DNA of 55,978 bases from QNBT01 sp964563335 (GCA_964563335.1 CAZLWL010000007.1:1-55978), one strand, 5' to 3'. Numbered from the stretch's first letter, positions 35,601-42,257 are shown. Translations and numbers: made by a program. Notes: generated by a model from the sequence alone, not told the origin.

Positions 35601-38166
35601 CTGGGAGTACAGCGGCTACGGCGGGGCGGTGTACTGCGAGTACGACAGCTCGCCGAGATTTGATAATTGTGTCTTTGAGGACAACTACAGTTCCGGCGCC
35701 CTCAGCGGTATCGGCGCGCTCGGTGGTCTTAACCAAGTCTGGGAGGTGCCCGACAGAAACCTGAATATTGAGACGGCAGGTGGTGCAGTCTATGCGGCTA
35801 ACGGGAGCAATCCGGAGTTTGAGGATTGCGAATTCAGCGGCAACGTGGCTGATCCTAACACAATCGCCGCCTATTACGACGGTGAAGAGCCGGGTGAGGA
35901 TGACTCACCGTACCTCGGTATCGGCGATGATTATTACGTCAGCTACGGCGGTGCTGTGGCTGTCGAAGACGGCTGTGCGCCGAAATTTGCGAACAACTGC
36001 ACGTTCGTGAACAACGAAGCGTGTCAGGGCGGCGCCGTTTATGTAGGTGGTTCGCGCATGACTATGGACGATTGCACGATTGTGGCTAATACGGCGTATC
36101 ATGGAGCGGGTGTGCAGACGGTTGCAACTTCCGGCTCGATTGAACGTTCCACGTTCATCGGCAACACAGCGATATTCAATCCGGCGTATGTTACCGACCC
36201 CTGTAATCTATGGCCCACCGTGCCGGTACTGAGCCACGGCGGCGGCTACTGCAGCCTCTCATCGACAGTGGACGTCCGTGACTGTGTGTTCCAGAATAAC
36301 TATGCGTCAGCTTCGGGCGGCGGCATCTACTACGCCGGCAGCGATGAGGACGTGTGGCACGTACCGGCTCTGAGTAATTGCCTATTAGTGCAAAACACCG
36401 CCGGCCTGGACGGAGCCGGAGTATCATCGAACTTGTACGCCGAACCGGTGATCTCAAACTCCACGATTGCAGACAACGTCGTTCCCGGAACCGACGGCTA
36501 CGGCGGCGGTTTGTACTGCAGCCATTACAGTAACGCAACTGTGATCGATTCGATATTCTGGGACAACGCGGCCGCTTACGGCCCTCAGATCTCTCTTGGC
36601 AGCGGCAGTGAATACGAGCCTCGGCCTTCGACGGTTGAAATTGAATACAGCGACATCGCAGGAGGCCAGAGCGACATTCTGGTTGGCCACCAGGACTGTT
36701 ACGCCGAATGGCTCGATGGCAACATCGATGACGACCCGTGTTTTGTCGCGGGACCGGGACCGTATGGTGATTATTATCTGAGTCAAAAAGATGCCGGCCA
36801 AGTGGTTGATAGCAATTGTGTCAACGCCGGCAATCCCTCTTACAACCCCTTCAGAGTGGGTTACACTACCAGAACAGACGAACAATCCGATGATGATCGT
36901 GTTGATATGGGTTACCACTATCCGCTGGACGGAATAGCGCCACCGGTTTTAGGGTCGTGCGCAGACTGCGACATTGCGCCAGCCTGGGAGCCAGGCGATC
37001 CCTGTCGTCCTGAACGTCCCTACGGCGATGGCACAATCAATCTTGAAGATTTCGCGCTCGTTGCCCTGTACTGGCGCGGCAAGTGTAATTCCGAAAAATG
37101 GTGCGCGAGGTTTACCTCCGGAGACTATTCCATCCACTTCGAAGAACTTGTCTTCTTTGCCGGATGCTGGCTTGAGCAGGACGATCAAGGGCCTGAACCA
37201 GACCCGAGCGAATGGGAGGTGGTGCCTTACTCCGATGGTCCCACGTCGATTGCGATGACAGCACAGACAGCTTCGGACCAGTGGGGTTGGAGCGTCCTAT
37301 ACTGCTTCGAAAGAACCACTGATCCCGGTAATCCCAATGCCTGGGAAGAAATCGATTGTCAGAATAGCCCAACGTGCACGAATGGTGACCTCAGCCCCGG
37401 TACAGAGTACACGTATCGTGTCAGAACGCATGATCAGTTAGGAAATGTGAGCGGCTGGTCAACGGAGGAAAGCGCCACGGTTGGTGCGGACGAAGAGCCT
37501 CCGGGGCCTGTTGTATGGCTCGAGCAGCCGCACGCGACAAGTGACACCTCTATCTCGATGACTGCTCAGACCGCTACCGATGCCGGGGGCAGCTACCCTG
37601 TACAATACTTCTTCGAGAATATGACGATAACAGATGGCACACACGACAGCGGCTGGCAGAACAGTACAACGTATGAGGATACGGGCCTTGCTGCGGGCAC
37701 CACGTACACCTATCACTTCACGGTCCGCGACACCTTGCCCAATGACTTGCACAATGTCAACCCCATCTGGTCTTCGCAAGTCTCAACTACGACAGACCTG
37801 GAACCGCCGCCACAGAACCTTCCGCCTTACCCGGACGGCGGAGCCGAGGGAGACCCGGCCGCGTGGGACCCGGACGAAGTTAGCGGCTGGAGCGGGCAGC
37901 CACGAGCGGTGGCTGGGGGCCACTACATGAGGGCGGACGGAGCCGTTGACCCTGAAGGCGAAGGTGTGGAGTATTACTTCGAATGCGTCAGCGGGGAGGT
38001 TTCCGACAGCCCCTGGCGCAGTGTGGCGATGTATGGAGAGGCTGCTCGGGAGTGGTTCACCGACGAGCCTCCAGCGGGCACCCATTACTGCTACAGGGTC
38101 TTTTACCGAGATACGCCTCCGGACGAGGTGGAAAGTGCCCCGAGTTCGACGCTTTGCGTGCCATAA
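23665..38166 (+). CDS. giant exported multi-module beta-helix protein with embedded subtilisin protease and C-terminal dockerin-like module
   Basis: The 4833-residue product starts at ATG 23665, set by GAGGAGG at 23653-23659 and a signal peptide ending LAAAD. Five modules begin with a TIQDAID-like strand and build right-handed beta-helices of PbH1 repeats (SSPTI.DCII, GGAI.C): residues about 20-360, 707-1196, 1298-2566, 2728-3568, 3661-4421. Each ends in a cap YLSQ..AGQ..DS..DAG...TTRTD...D.GYHY. InlB-like 'bacterial repeats' (GY.V..W.GTD...VTVEFE) follow: four, one, two and one copies. Residues 2045-2460 are an I9 propeptide and S8 protease (D2177, H2217, N2328, S2400) inside module 3. A dockerin-like module (about 4430-4506) and fibronectin-III-like domains finish it. 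It is a cell-surface or secreted adhesin or enzyme; ligand unknown. Confidence 0.93.
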   Translation: MTRKVVAVCVVLFGLIGLAAADPIEVPGDFETIQDAIDHPDTVDGDEIVVGVNQDDPNVPKYTEFSGEGNRDIDFHGKAITVRSAYGPAYCIIDCGGTEAEPHRGFRFHSGETDSSVVQGFTIKNGYAYFGGAIGCIINSSPTIRDCIIYDNYANYYGGGIECYEASPEIVNCLFYNNQAGGYGGAIDCEDASPVIINCTFSFNNASYDGGAVFSSWGSSPQVYNCIFQKNFRHAIHEYAQTLTSDVIVRNCLFYDNFHGDYYDADTDTVYTDADSINGIPDGYASDNIDGEPLFRTGPLGDFYLSQTSAGQLNDSPCLDAGSGSASGIFGSASTHTTRTDNVQDTGAVDIGYHYPNSGSVVSYLLQTSVIGGNGSMEIDPCLPGHMYVQFAEVALMATPDAGYKVREWTGGTDNDGLFPANVDYPLGRTENIVTMTQAKTVTVEFEGRNEHLLTTEVVGGNGMLFPASGLQYEWDIVELTAIPNDGYQVEEWTGTDDDDLIEDNGDPNVYNYVTMDSDKHVTVEFIANSKLLEAIVIGGNGTVRPRMRRADVHSEVVLTAYPDPGYRVKPGSWIQTPPPWPGEESLNPDPEEDHYIAVLHDDTIVTVEFEQRPWYWLYTQVVPSSDGWVHGWLDPNVPQFVMDGTTVNLIAHPESGYELVSWNGTDNDSSTSLTNTITINGPYDPYLNEPTVTVSFRRHSELPASICLYAPGPDGEPDWAAGPKGTYPTIQAAIDDAVTGIYGPYVIVGDPDATPLPIVDLPETPGDIVVVGYGTYSGDGNRDLNFGGRLITVRSEFGPEGCTIDCGGDPCDPHQAFIFSDVENNWAVVDGFTIINGYADYGGAIAIGGISRPLIRNCIIGGRTIRMWCPIVGEEIEIIQNNNAASGGGGVYFEGLEEDDTTYQDIADEYEAAAAELEGALVLDDPCAPPDPQDLIDAMVARGVAIVAAQIVDSIDDEEADRPTLESCKVLHNKAGEFQPGDGGGIYCLNSNPVIMSTEISWNTAGKAPLGMLSYGFGGGVYCEGSVAAFINCLVIYNQSSEAGGAFYLLDGSDAVIRLCTVAYNKSDTIDAESSETLDGIVANESSPEINHCIIYHLPGVDVFGVDPDAELSWWEDDNLFQSPMWVTGPFGPYYLSQPLSATDTQTPISPCFDAGDTGVLQELVEDYGLPFDITTRILNYYDLGNTDFGYHYPFNYGPPMKFWLTLRVYGHGTLDYSATDIGVFPPVYASGTVTPTADVQLELTPGTTVSLTADPCEGYRVYEWVGTDNYPSYSISNMVTVYGHQTMSLYFEEAFPTTWNVPKDFAYNEIHDAIDAARHGDTIVIEPGTYPGTGYMVWGKNITITAEYPTERDDPTKATIIDCSGEVEGGFHLIGTLISTEPNECVLNGLVIQTSTWVYGGDGYDGDDIEDDLAGTPGQPGGTFYPGGLPVLFSSGPGGLGEHYQSYYPHCGISVFGNHTVANCTVRGFDIRGGDGGDGQAGDEDIPLGGYGGDGGSAAGAGIFIGMLYEYDNVEQQLHVYPSEPLIKDSIVEDCTVVGGDGGAGGEGGYDVSDGGRGGLAGMAEGAGIYIDAGNIPTFKNCIIRNCRSIGGYGGDGGDGGSDGGWGGYGGLTSYDPMQPHPSTRTARGAGVYCGMLSEAKFLDCVFEDNFADGSVSGVGGVHVPSNYQSQPRNNYKIPGYGSGAFCEGGSDTTFTNCIVRNNETVYGYGEGLLGNEEGEGPADPPELEEWEGTAYTGYGGGICLDGIIHYGFYTIAGTFEGLSILSYTFWSQDVPAVATFTNCRIGNNSAPIGGGIYSKGSDVDITDSDFIENSSYVGGGLLSTHGLVDISGCTIRGNIASITATPEEPEEPELPEESVGIGGGLYCFTTDGFISDTVITENFADVSGGGVSLGGEPRTLTRWNTIATPELKNCLITDNSAGASGGGVACNLLVEAQIANCTISDNKATDPNSQGGGLYVSYGSEVDVIDSIIWANDADYGAQLAVDGFWIDVNDTAIDTYLSKANVTYSDVGPPYRAPEFIKPAAVSPYAGGSSGGEILVEPQIVYDQFDAGAERVKVIVSLTESTAMRQATDWDWPESVGALRDEIWSRQDAVLSTLTSVEFTLRHRFDNQAGFSGEITVGGLNKLLNNPAVEHVEPAKQLHKMLAQAIPLANALGARQVYDGSGIAVAIVDTGIDYRHPRLGGGGFPNSKVIGGYDTGEGDADPMPVGEAHGTACAGIAAGGLGTYGDYIGGVAPGAKIYALKASLDYAGFFWDDDLVAAWDWCVTHRNDDPANPIMAMSNSLASFNVYNDPADAEADYPALTIAANTATAAGITVLAASGNSYATDGISSPAAIGSIISVGAVYDTTDEVTEYSNTAEILDILAPADPVYTTDIVGPEGYDPGDYFPYFNGTSSACPFAAGSVADIQSAALTKMGRYLTPQEVREVLVDTGDPVTDTKIDITKPRVNLGMAIDSLGYGPPVWVADGCRLNGRVIYDFDPNTFRWDPAARNIQDDPLLLGDYFLSQIAAGQLVDSNCVDAGSADANDICFAGGCLRKYTTRTDSGRDTGIVDMGYHHKLFTVPQYKLTTRLVSNIGGAIDPNHPTGTYYNQYTVVPLSIGPTPPPGYRVKWNGSDDDRSTALTNTVMMDRDRSVVAEFEQYWYTLKIIIEGPGRVTADSNSVPYNNNYPPGAVVYLTADPNEGYRVKVWRGADIDPLWGAGTARVTMNRNRTVVVEFEPDVSDNLLVPLEYATIEEAVAAASSGDRIILQRQDTPYTVSDPCGIDFEGRAITIMSENPHEPNCVAETVIDCMGSRYSSKRAFRFHSGEGRDSRIWGITIKNGFLAGDIGGSGVLLGYITNPEEADPIYSANLGAPAEGDGYGGAILCEKGSSPTIEDCVIMNCTAAGGQGGDGANGYLVMPGMDPEDGQWGGHGGNGYGNGYGGAIACRDESNPLLIRCIMTNNAAKGGRGGKGGDGSQKFPDVGGAESWGGNGGNASGAGFGGAIYCDGGSSPAVVDCTFHNNIATSATAGAGGAAGPGTELDPPAQNGAAGSATLTGATAGGAAYYGNDSDPNFVRCTFTKNEAYDVYLSYQYAFGYATGGGYGYVETPIYTKGGALYSEPNNVVNLEDCVFTDQLGGAVYCERNCELDIYDCEFSNNQSTPQIADYSSYYSSSSYYGFFYGYYGYYGYYGYYNYYGIPTAPGGAVYAGSNCEVDIENSVFASNYSHGDGGAIHLRSDAVLRNCSFGGNKAGGGGGAVGAYNPDTNTTVLLDFEVCSFGGNEAVLGGAIYFQQFDAGFADCYFVSNKAQSGGGLFLVGGTVTLAGGLISENQATGIVTPTPTGIVSDEAGRGGGMACVAVCVTIRDCEISKNTANGDYSYGGGISFYGGSDLDTQEVKNCLITGNKAGIGGGGISCRIFTSPYIANCTFKGNTAGRFGGGVFSDWTSEPRIANSIFTNCNNYAIYEKQIGDNAYVEHSLFYNNRYGDFYDAGTGQDYNGADAINSVAGNHDNIDGDPLFVDGPLGNCYLSQIAAGQAVDSPAVDGGNPDSIGFGAGYTTRTDGGADEHPVDIGYHYSDATEVPQHKLKVAVPSGHGRVKVLHDGVEYYGTQEAPIVIETISYGTKITIETDPDEGYRVGSWSGGTINDRSRELSNDVIITSDKTIKVMFEQPRTLFVGTVVSDEAHYASIQHAIDDAVDGDVVVILSGEYIPAPPGYSPYDDITFYGKDITLTTLDPENPEAVVLNGYDFYVYDAGPGAIIEGFTVTGGRMFLYRSSPTIRNCIFRDTNWIGILPITPEGCAQDGVDGVNIYGGAIAMYQSSPDILNCIFLNMSVTGGPASGGNDGCEEHPGGGDGGWPGRGYGGAVYCAFSSNPTFEDCDFIDCYAAGGTGGNGGVGNDDPDGHGGRGGGWEYAPSVEEDPGWWYWWDGWTYGDKYYMWYAWGYNNYDWETWGQWFDTSAWGSWAQWYADYSASASLYWQITPYDAYEDFWEYSGYGGAVYCEYDSSPRFDNCVFEDNYSSGALSGIGALGGLNQVWEVPDRNLNIETAGGAVYAANGSNPEFEDCEFSGNVADPNTIAAYYDGEEPGEDDSPYLGIGDDYYVSYGGAVAVEDGCAPKFANNCTFVNNEACQGGAVYVGGSRMTMDDCTIVANTAYHGAGVQTVATSGSIERSTFIGNTAIFNPAYVTDPCNLWPTVPVLSHGGGYCSLSSTVDVRDCVFQNNYASASGGGIYYAGSDEDVWHVPALSNCLLVQNTAGLDGAGVSSNLYAEPVISNSTIADNVVPGTDGYGGGLYCSHYSNATVIDSIFWDNAAAYGPQISLGSGSEYEPRPSTVEIEYSDIAGGQSDILVGHQDCYAEWLDGNIDDDPCFVAGPGPYGDYYLSQKDAGQVVDSNCVNAGNPSYNPFRVGYTTRTDEQSDDDRVDMGYHYPLDGIAPPVLGSCADCDIAPAWEPGDPCRPERPYGDGTINLEDFALVALYWRGKCNSEKWCARFTSGDYSIHFEELVFFAGCWLEQDDQGPEPDPSEWEVVPYSDGPTSIAMTAQTASDQWGWSVLYCFERTTDPGNPNAWEEIDCQNSPTCTNGDLSPGTEYTYRVRTHDQLGNVSGWSTEESATVGADEEPPGPVVWLEQPHATSDTSISMTAQTATDAGGSYPVQYFFENMTITDGTHDSGWQNSTTYEDTGLAAGTTYTYHFTVRDTLPNDLHNVNPIWSSQVSTTTDLEPPPQNLPPYPDGGAEGDPAAWDPDEVSGWSGQPRAVAGGHYMRADGAVDPEGEGVEYYFECVSGEVSDSPWRSVAMYGEAAREWFTDEPPAGTHYCYRVFYRDTPPDEVESAPSSTLCVP
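29710..31152 (+). other. I9-propeptide and S8 subtilisin domain inserted in beta-helix module 3 of the giant protein
   Basis: The insert lies between the last helix strand (TYSDV, ending 29709) and the cap opening (NIQDDPLL, from 31153), which in module 5 are only about 25 residues apart. It begins with an inhibitor-I9-like segment (VKVIVSLTES ... FSGEITVGGLNKLL ... VEHVEP, 29830-30090). The protease follows: VDTGID (Asp at 30193), HGTACAG (His at 30313), ASGN (Asn at 30646) and GTSSACP (Ser at 30862). All catalytic residues are present, so it is probably active. Cleavage after the propeptide would cut the giant protein in two. Confidence 0.88.
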
Positions 38167-38181
38167 CTGGCCGTCTCCATG

Positions 38182-39618
38182 CTATTGGGTAAGCAGCATC
38201 GCCAAGGCCAGGTATATTGCAACGCTGATAGAGTCGTTTGCCGTTGTTACCAGCGGTCCTGAGCTGATAGCAGGGTCTATGCCAATTCTGCGGAACAGAA
38301 ACGGCAGAAACAATCCCAGAGTTGTGGCAACCATTATCGCTGAAAACATAGCCGCTGCGAATGCCAAGACGATTCGCAGATGCTGGGCAAGTTCAATCGG
38401 CTCCACGGCCGCATCTACAAGGTCGCCTGCCAACGCTGCGGTGTTTATAAGATTCGGCAGCAGTGCGCAGATAAGCCCACCGACAATTCCGCAGGCAAGT
38501 GCAACGAACAAGGCCACCCTTACCTCCCTGGCAAACACCTGGCCAATCTTCAATGCCGCCAGGTCGCCCGTTGCCAGGCCGCTGACCACGATTGCGGAGG
38601 TCTGCAGCCCGGCATTGCCGCTGATTGCCGCAATCATCGGGGTGAACGCAAAAGCGGTCAAGAAGATGGCGAGATGACCGGCCTCGATAAAGACGTTCTT
38701 GAACAGCAGCACCACAACGGCGGTTACGGCTGTTCCCACCAGGCAGGGCAAAAGCCACGTCATCCTCACGCCCGCAGCGTGCACGGCGGAGATATTCTCC
38801 AACTCGGCGGCATCGGTACCCGCCATCACGTACATGTCCTCTGCAGCCTCTTCCTCGGCAACCTCAATAACCCGGTTTGCAGTGATCCTGCCGACTAATT
38901 TGTTATTCTCGTCCAGAACGGGCACTACAATCAGGTCGTTCTTGCTGAAAATGTTTCGGACCTCTTCCTGGTCCGTATCGAGCTTTACGTGGATAGTGTC
39001 TGTATCGATGAGTTGCTTTATCCTGGTATTCTCCGGGGTGGTGATCAGGGAACGGATACGCACATCACCGAGAAACTGTCTGAATCTGTTGACCACAAAG
39101 ACACTGAAGAAATCCTCGTCGATTTCGGCGGCGCGAATTTCATTTATCGCCTCGGCAACCGTCGCATCCTCAGACACACTCAGAACAAGAGGGTCCATAA
39201 TCCCGCCTGCCGAGTCTTCCGAGTAGCTCATCAGGTCCTTGATTTGCTCGGCTTCGGCCTCAGCCAAATGTTCCAATACCTCGTCGCTCTCGGCCGCAGG
39301 CAGTTCAGCCAGCACGTCGGCGGCATCATCGGCATCAAGTTCGGAAATCAGGTCGGCAAGCTCATCCTCTTCCAGGAGTTCAAACAACTCGGCCCGTGTA
39401 GCTTCATCGACCTTTTCAAGCACTTCCGCTGAAACGTGCTTTGCAAGCACATCAAAAACAGCGCGTCTCTGGTCGCTATCCAGAAGCTCGACAACCTCGG
39501 CGATATCGCTGCTGCGTTTTTCAGACAGCAAACCCTTGAGTGCGACCGAGGCGGGCTGTGTCTGCTCTTCGAGCAATTCTTCGATTTGCTCTAAAAGTTG
39601 TTTTTGTTCCCGGGCCAT
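38182..39618 (-). CDS. mgtE: magnesium transporter MgtE
   Basis: The protein is 478 residues from the Met at 39618, chosen over the frame's first Met (39669) because AAAGGA lies just upstream of MAREQKQ. The acidic helical MgtE N domain (1-125) is rich in Glu/Asp pairs, a CBS pair follows (130-250), and the C-terminal channel domain has five membrane segments with PMIAAISGNAGLQTSAIVVS, GLATGDL and the closing block DPAISSGPLVTTANDSIS, whose Asp lines the Mg site. It is a Mg-gated Mg channel in the inner membrane. It is convergent with the giant gene (15 bp apart). Confidence 0.95.
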   Translation of the reverse strand: MAREQKQLLEQIEELLEEQTQPASVALKGLLSEKRSSDIAEVVELLDSDQRRAVFDVLAKHVSAEVLEKVDEATRAELFELLEEDELADLISELDADDAADVLAELPAAESDEVLEHLAEAEAEQIKDLMSYSEDSAGGIMDPLVLSVSEDATVAEAINEIRAAEIDEDFFSVFVVNRFRQFLGDVRIRSLITTPENTRIKQLIDTDTIHVKLDTDQEEVRNIFSKNDLIVVPVLDENNKLVGRITANRVIEVAEEEAAEDMYVMAGTDAAELENISAVHAAGVRMTWLLPCLVGTAVTAVVVLLFKNVFIEAGHLAIFLTAFAFTPMIAAISGNAGLQTSAIVVSGLATGDLAALKIGQVFAREVRVALFVALACGIVGGLICALLPNLINTAALAGDLVDAAVEPIELAQHLRIVLAFAAAMFSAIMVATTLGLFLPFLFRRIGIDPAISSGPLVTTANDSISVAIYLALAMLLTQ

Positions 39619-39786
39619 GAGTCCTTTCCGATGAACTTCCGCAATCAACCGGACACCATTAGAACGCAATTGCTGCCGTTAAGCAAGTGGGGGCAGAAAA
39701 ATCTTTTGCGCATAAAATACTCTTTACTTCTCAGGATTGTTAGTGTAGAATCTTTGTCCGTCAAAAGTTATAAAGGTGATATCAAG

Positions 39787-40425
39787 ATGAGAATCTGTTT
39801 TGTTAGCCTGATACTCTTTACGATTGCCATTTCCGGCGACGTTCGGGCCTATCCCGAGCCGGCGGTTGTGCAACGCCCGGGCGACTGGACGCTGGAGGTG
39901 GTGTTCAGCCGGCTCCAGCAGATCAGTGTCAAATGCCCCGGCGAGCCGACCCCAGGCAGATATTGGTACATAATACTAACCCTGACCAACAGGATCGGTT
40001 CCGACGTACCCTTTTATCCGGCCTGCGATTTGATGACCGACACTTTCCGGATAGTGCCCGCCGGAAAAGGCGTAAGGGGCCTGGTCTTTGACCAGATTAA
40101 GCTGCGACATCAGGGACGATACCCTTTTGTTGAGAATATCGATTTGGCCGGCAACAGGGTTCTCGAAGGTGTCGATAACACGAAGGACATCGTCATTATC
40201 TGGCCCGATTTCGACCCGAAGGCAAAAAGCATCACCTTGTTCATAGCGGGCCTGAGCAACGAAACGGCTGCTATCGACCATCCGACGGCGACCGATGACG
40301 AGGGCAATCCTGTGAAGGTCTACCTGCGTAAAACGTTGGTGCTGGAGTATGCCGTCGGCAGTGATGCAAAGCTTCGCGCGCTTGCAAAGCTTGCTTACAA
40401 AGGCAAACGCTGGGTCATGCGTTAG
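39787..40425 (+). CDS. exported protein of unknown function
   Basis: The product is 212 residues from ATG 39787 (AAGGTGAT upstream). The same frame is open to the left but the N-terminus MRICFVSLILFTIAISGDVRAYPEP is a normal signal peptide with cleavage after VRA. The mature part reads as a beta-rich domain (YWYIILTLTNRIGSDVPFYPACDLMTDTF, FVENIDLAGNRVLEGVDNTKDIVIIWPDF), and LTNRIGSDV recalls immunoglobulin-like folds such as DUF4352-type proteins. I do not recognise a family. It is divergent from mgtE. Confidence 0.75.
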   Translation: MRICFVSLILFTIAISGDVRAYPEPAVVQRPGDWTLEVVFSRLQQISVKCPGEPTPGRYWYIILTLTNRIGSDVPFYPACDLMTDTFRIVPAGKGVRGLVFDQIKLRHQGRYPFVENIDLAGNRVLEGVDNTKDIVIIWPDFDPKAKSITLFIAGLSNETAAIDHPTATDDEGNPVKVYLRKTLVLEYAVGSDAKLRALAKLAYKGKRWVMR

Positions 40426-40526
40426 GCCCCGCTGCTGTAGCGAGCGTTTATTGAATTTTGCGAAATAAATGTAACGAGTTGCTATGCGGAAAACCAGGAT
40501 AAGGCGCTTAGGACACGGCCAAACAA

Positions 40527-40628
40527 GTTTGACCGTGCCACCCATATTTCATTAGCGGGAACACCGGCAAAGAAGCCATTCGACTGCGCTCAGGCCGGGG
40601 TTTGACGGTGGCACCCATGTTCCGTTAG
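40527..40628. repeat. 29-bp imperfect direct repeat
   Basis: The copies at 40527-40555 and 40600-40628 begin GTTTGAC and share CACCCAT and GTTAG/ATTAG blocks, matching at 24 of 29 positions. They lie in the 403-bp gap before waaA, just upstream of a gene remnant. A TTATTGAATTTTGCG string at 40448 recurs at 48270. Confidence 0.75.
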
Positions 40629-40800
40629 TAATACAAAGGTCAATAACAGTAAATATGCAAGACACTCGCCACAGTATTTCATCGTGGCTGACCTTGAGGA
40701 GTTTGCCCGGCAGAAGGATTTGAAAGAGCTTCTAACCACCAGATTCGCTGTCATTGCTGAAAGTGACACGTATTTGATTTTCGACCTGACAGGACATTAG
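40606..40800 (+). pseudogene. C-terminal remnant of an unidentified protein
   Basis: The frame read from 40606 to the TAG at 40798-40800 has protein-like composition only in its second half: SPQYFIVADLEEFARQKDLK and ELLTTRFAVIAESDTYLIFD, then LTGH. This is like the soluble tail of a membrane glycosyltransferase or similar. There is no good start codon or ribosome-binding site, and the left end merges with the 29-bp direct repeat. A deleted gene is the simplest reading. waaA starts 28 bp later. Confidence 0.5.
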
Positions 40801-40828
40801 GCCTTCTTTGTTTTCTTGAGAGTGCTAA

Positions 40829-42118
40829 ATGAAGTTTGTAATTGACTGCTTGTATCTGCTGGCAATCATCTTTCTAAGCCCGAAGATCATATATCGAATG
40901 GTCCGGCAGGGCCGATATCGCAGCGGCTGGGACGAGCGACTTGGCAGAATCCGACGTCGACATCCCAAGAAAAAGTGCATCTGGATACATGCCGTCAGCG
41001 TAGGCGAGGTCAATGCCACAAAAACCCTCGTTCCAAAGCTGAGAGGGTCGTTCGGCGATTACGAAATAGTAATAAGCTCCACGACCGACACCGGTCTTGG
41101 GCGTGCAAAAACGCTCTATGCCAACAACCTGCAAGTATTCTACTTTCCCTTCGACTTGTCATGTGTGATGCGGCGCGGGTTTAACAATATCCGGCCCGAT
41201 ATATGCCTGCTAATGGAATTGGAGGTCTGGCCGAATCTGGCGCGAATCGCTAACGACAAAAATGTTCCGGTCGTGGTGGTCAACGGCAGACTAAGCGATG
41301 AAAGCTTCCCAAAATACAAACTGATAAAGCCCGTTACAGAGTGGATGTTCGCCAAGGTGGATTTAGTCCTTGCCCAAACCGAAGAATATGCCGAACGGTT
41401 CAGGCTGCTCGGCTGCGCGCCTGAGAAGGTCATCGTGACCAATTCGCTGAAATACGACACAGCCCGGATCGCAGATAAGGTTGACGGGGCTGATGAACTC
41501 GCCCGGCAGTTAAACATAGCCGATGAGAGACTTTGGGTGGCCGGGGGCACCGGGCCGGGAGAGGAGAAAATCTGCCTTGAGGTTTTCCAGAGGCTTAAAC
41601 AACAGGAGGTTTTCGCTGACCTGCGACTTGCAATGGTGCCTCGCAAGCCGGAAAGATTCGATGAAGTCACGCAACTGATTAATGAGACTGGATTCGAGTT
41701 CGTCCGGTACAGCAAGATAAAGGCTGGACAACGCACCATTGCAAATAAGCCGGCTGTTATTCTCGGCGATACGATGGGCGATTTAACGAAGTTTTATTCG
41801 TTGGCCACTGTTATTTTTGTAGGGCGGAGCCTCGTTGCTATGGGCGGCTCGGATATGATGGAGTCTGCCGCCTTAGGTAAATGCACAATCTTCGGGCCGC
41901 ATACGTTCAATTTCAAACAGGCCGTCGATGTACTACTAAAAGGCGAAGGAGCTATTGAAGTCAATGACCCGGACGAACTTTTCAAGATCGTAGAAAAATG
42001 TCTGACCGACACGACTTACGCTCAGCGAATCGCAACCAACGGCCGAGAAGTGATTAAACAAAATCAGGGCGCAACCGACCGAACAGTAGAAGCCATCACG
42101 AGCCTGCTAAATACTTAG
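40829..42118 (+). CDS. waaA: 3-deoxy-D-manno-octulosonic acid transferase (WaaA/KdtA)
   Basis: This 429-residue GT-B enzyme has an N-terminal membrane anchor (FVIDCLYLLAIIFLSPKI), then IWIHAVSVGEVNA, whose Glu is the catalytic base region of the family, then ELEVWPN, VVNGRLSDESFPKY, and the C-terminal VFVGRSL...GGSDMMESAALG sugar-nucleotide site. It adds Kdo to lipid A from CMP-Kdo, so the cell should make a Kdo-containing outer membrane. No lpx genes are near. GAGAG upstream of the ATG is a modest ribosome-binding site. Confidence 0.94.
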   Translation: MKFVIDCLYLLAIIFLSPKIIYRMVRQGRYRSGWDERLGRIRRRHPKKKCIWIHAVSVGEVNATKTLVPKLRGSFGDYEIVISSTTDTGLGRAKTLYANNLQVFYFPFDLSCVMRRGFNNIRPDICLLMELEVWPNLARIANDKNVPVVVVNGRLSDESFPKYKLIKPVTEWMFAKVDLVLAQTEEYAERFRLLGCAPEKVIVTNSLKYDTARIADKVDGADELARQLNIADERLWVAGGTGPGEEKICLEVFQRLKQQEVFADLRLAMVPRKPERFDEVTQLINETGFEFVRYSKIKAGQRTIANKPAVILGDTMGDLTKFYSLATVIFVGRSLVAMGGSDMMESAALGKCTIFGPHTFNFKQAVDVLLKGEGAIEVNDPDELFKIVEKCLTDTTYAQRIATNGREVIKQNQGATDRTVEAITSLLNT

Positions 42119-42257
42119 AGCCCGTAACAAAACAACGCGAAACGTCAATATCAATACTGAAAACAAGGGTTTTCTTGTAGTTTTGATATAGGCTCTTAAT
42201 TCCCCGATAAGCGGACGAAAGTTTACAAAAATAGAAAATGGTGCTCTGTAGAAAAGA

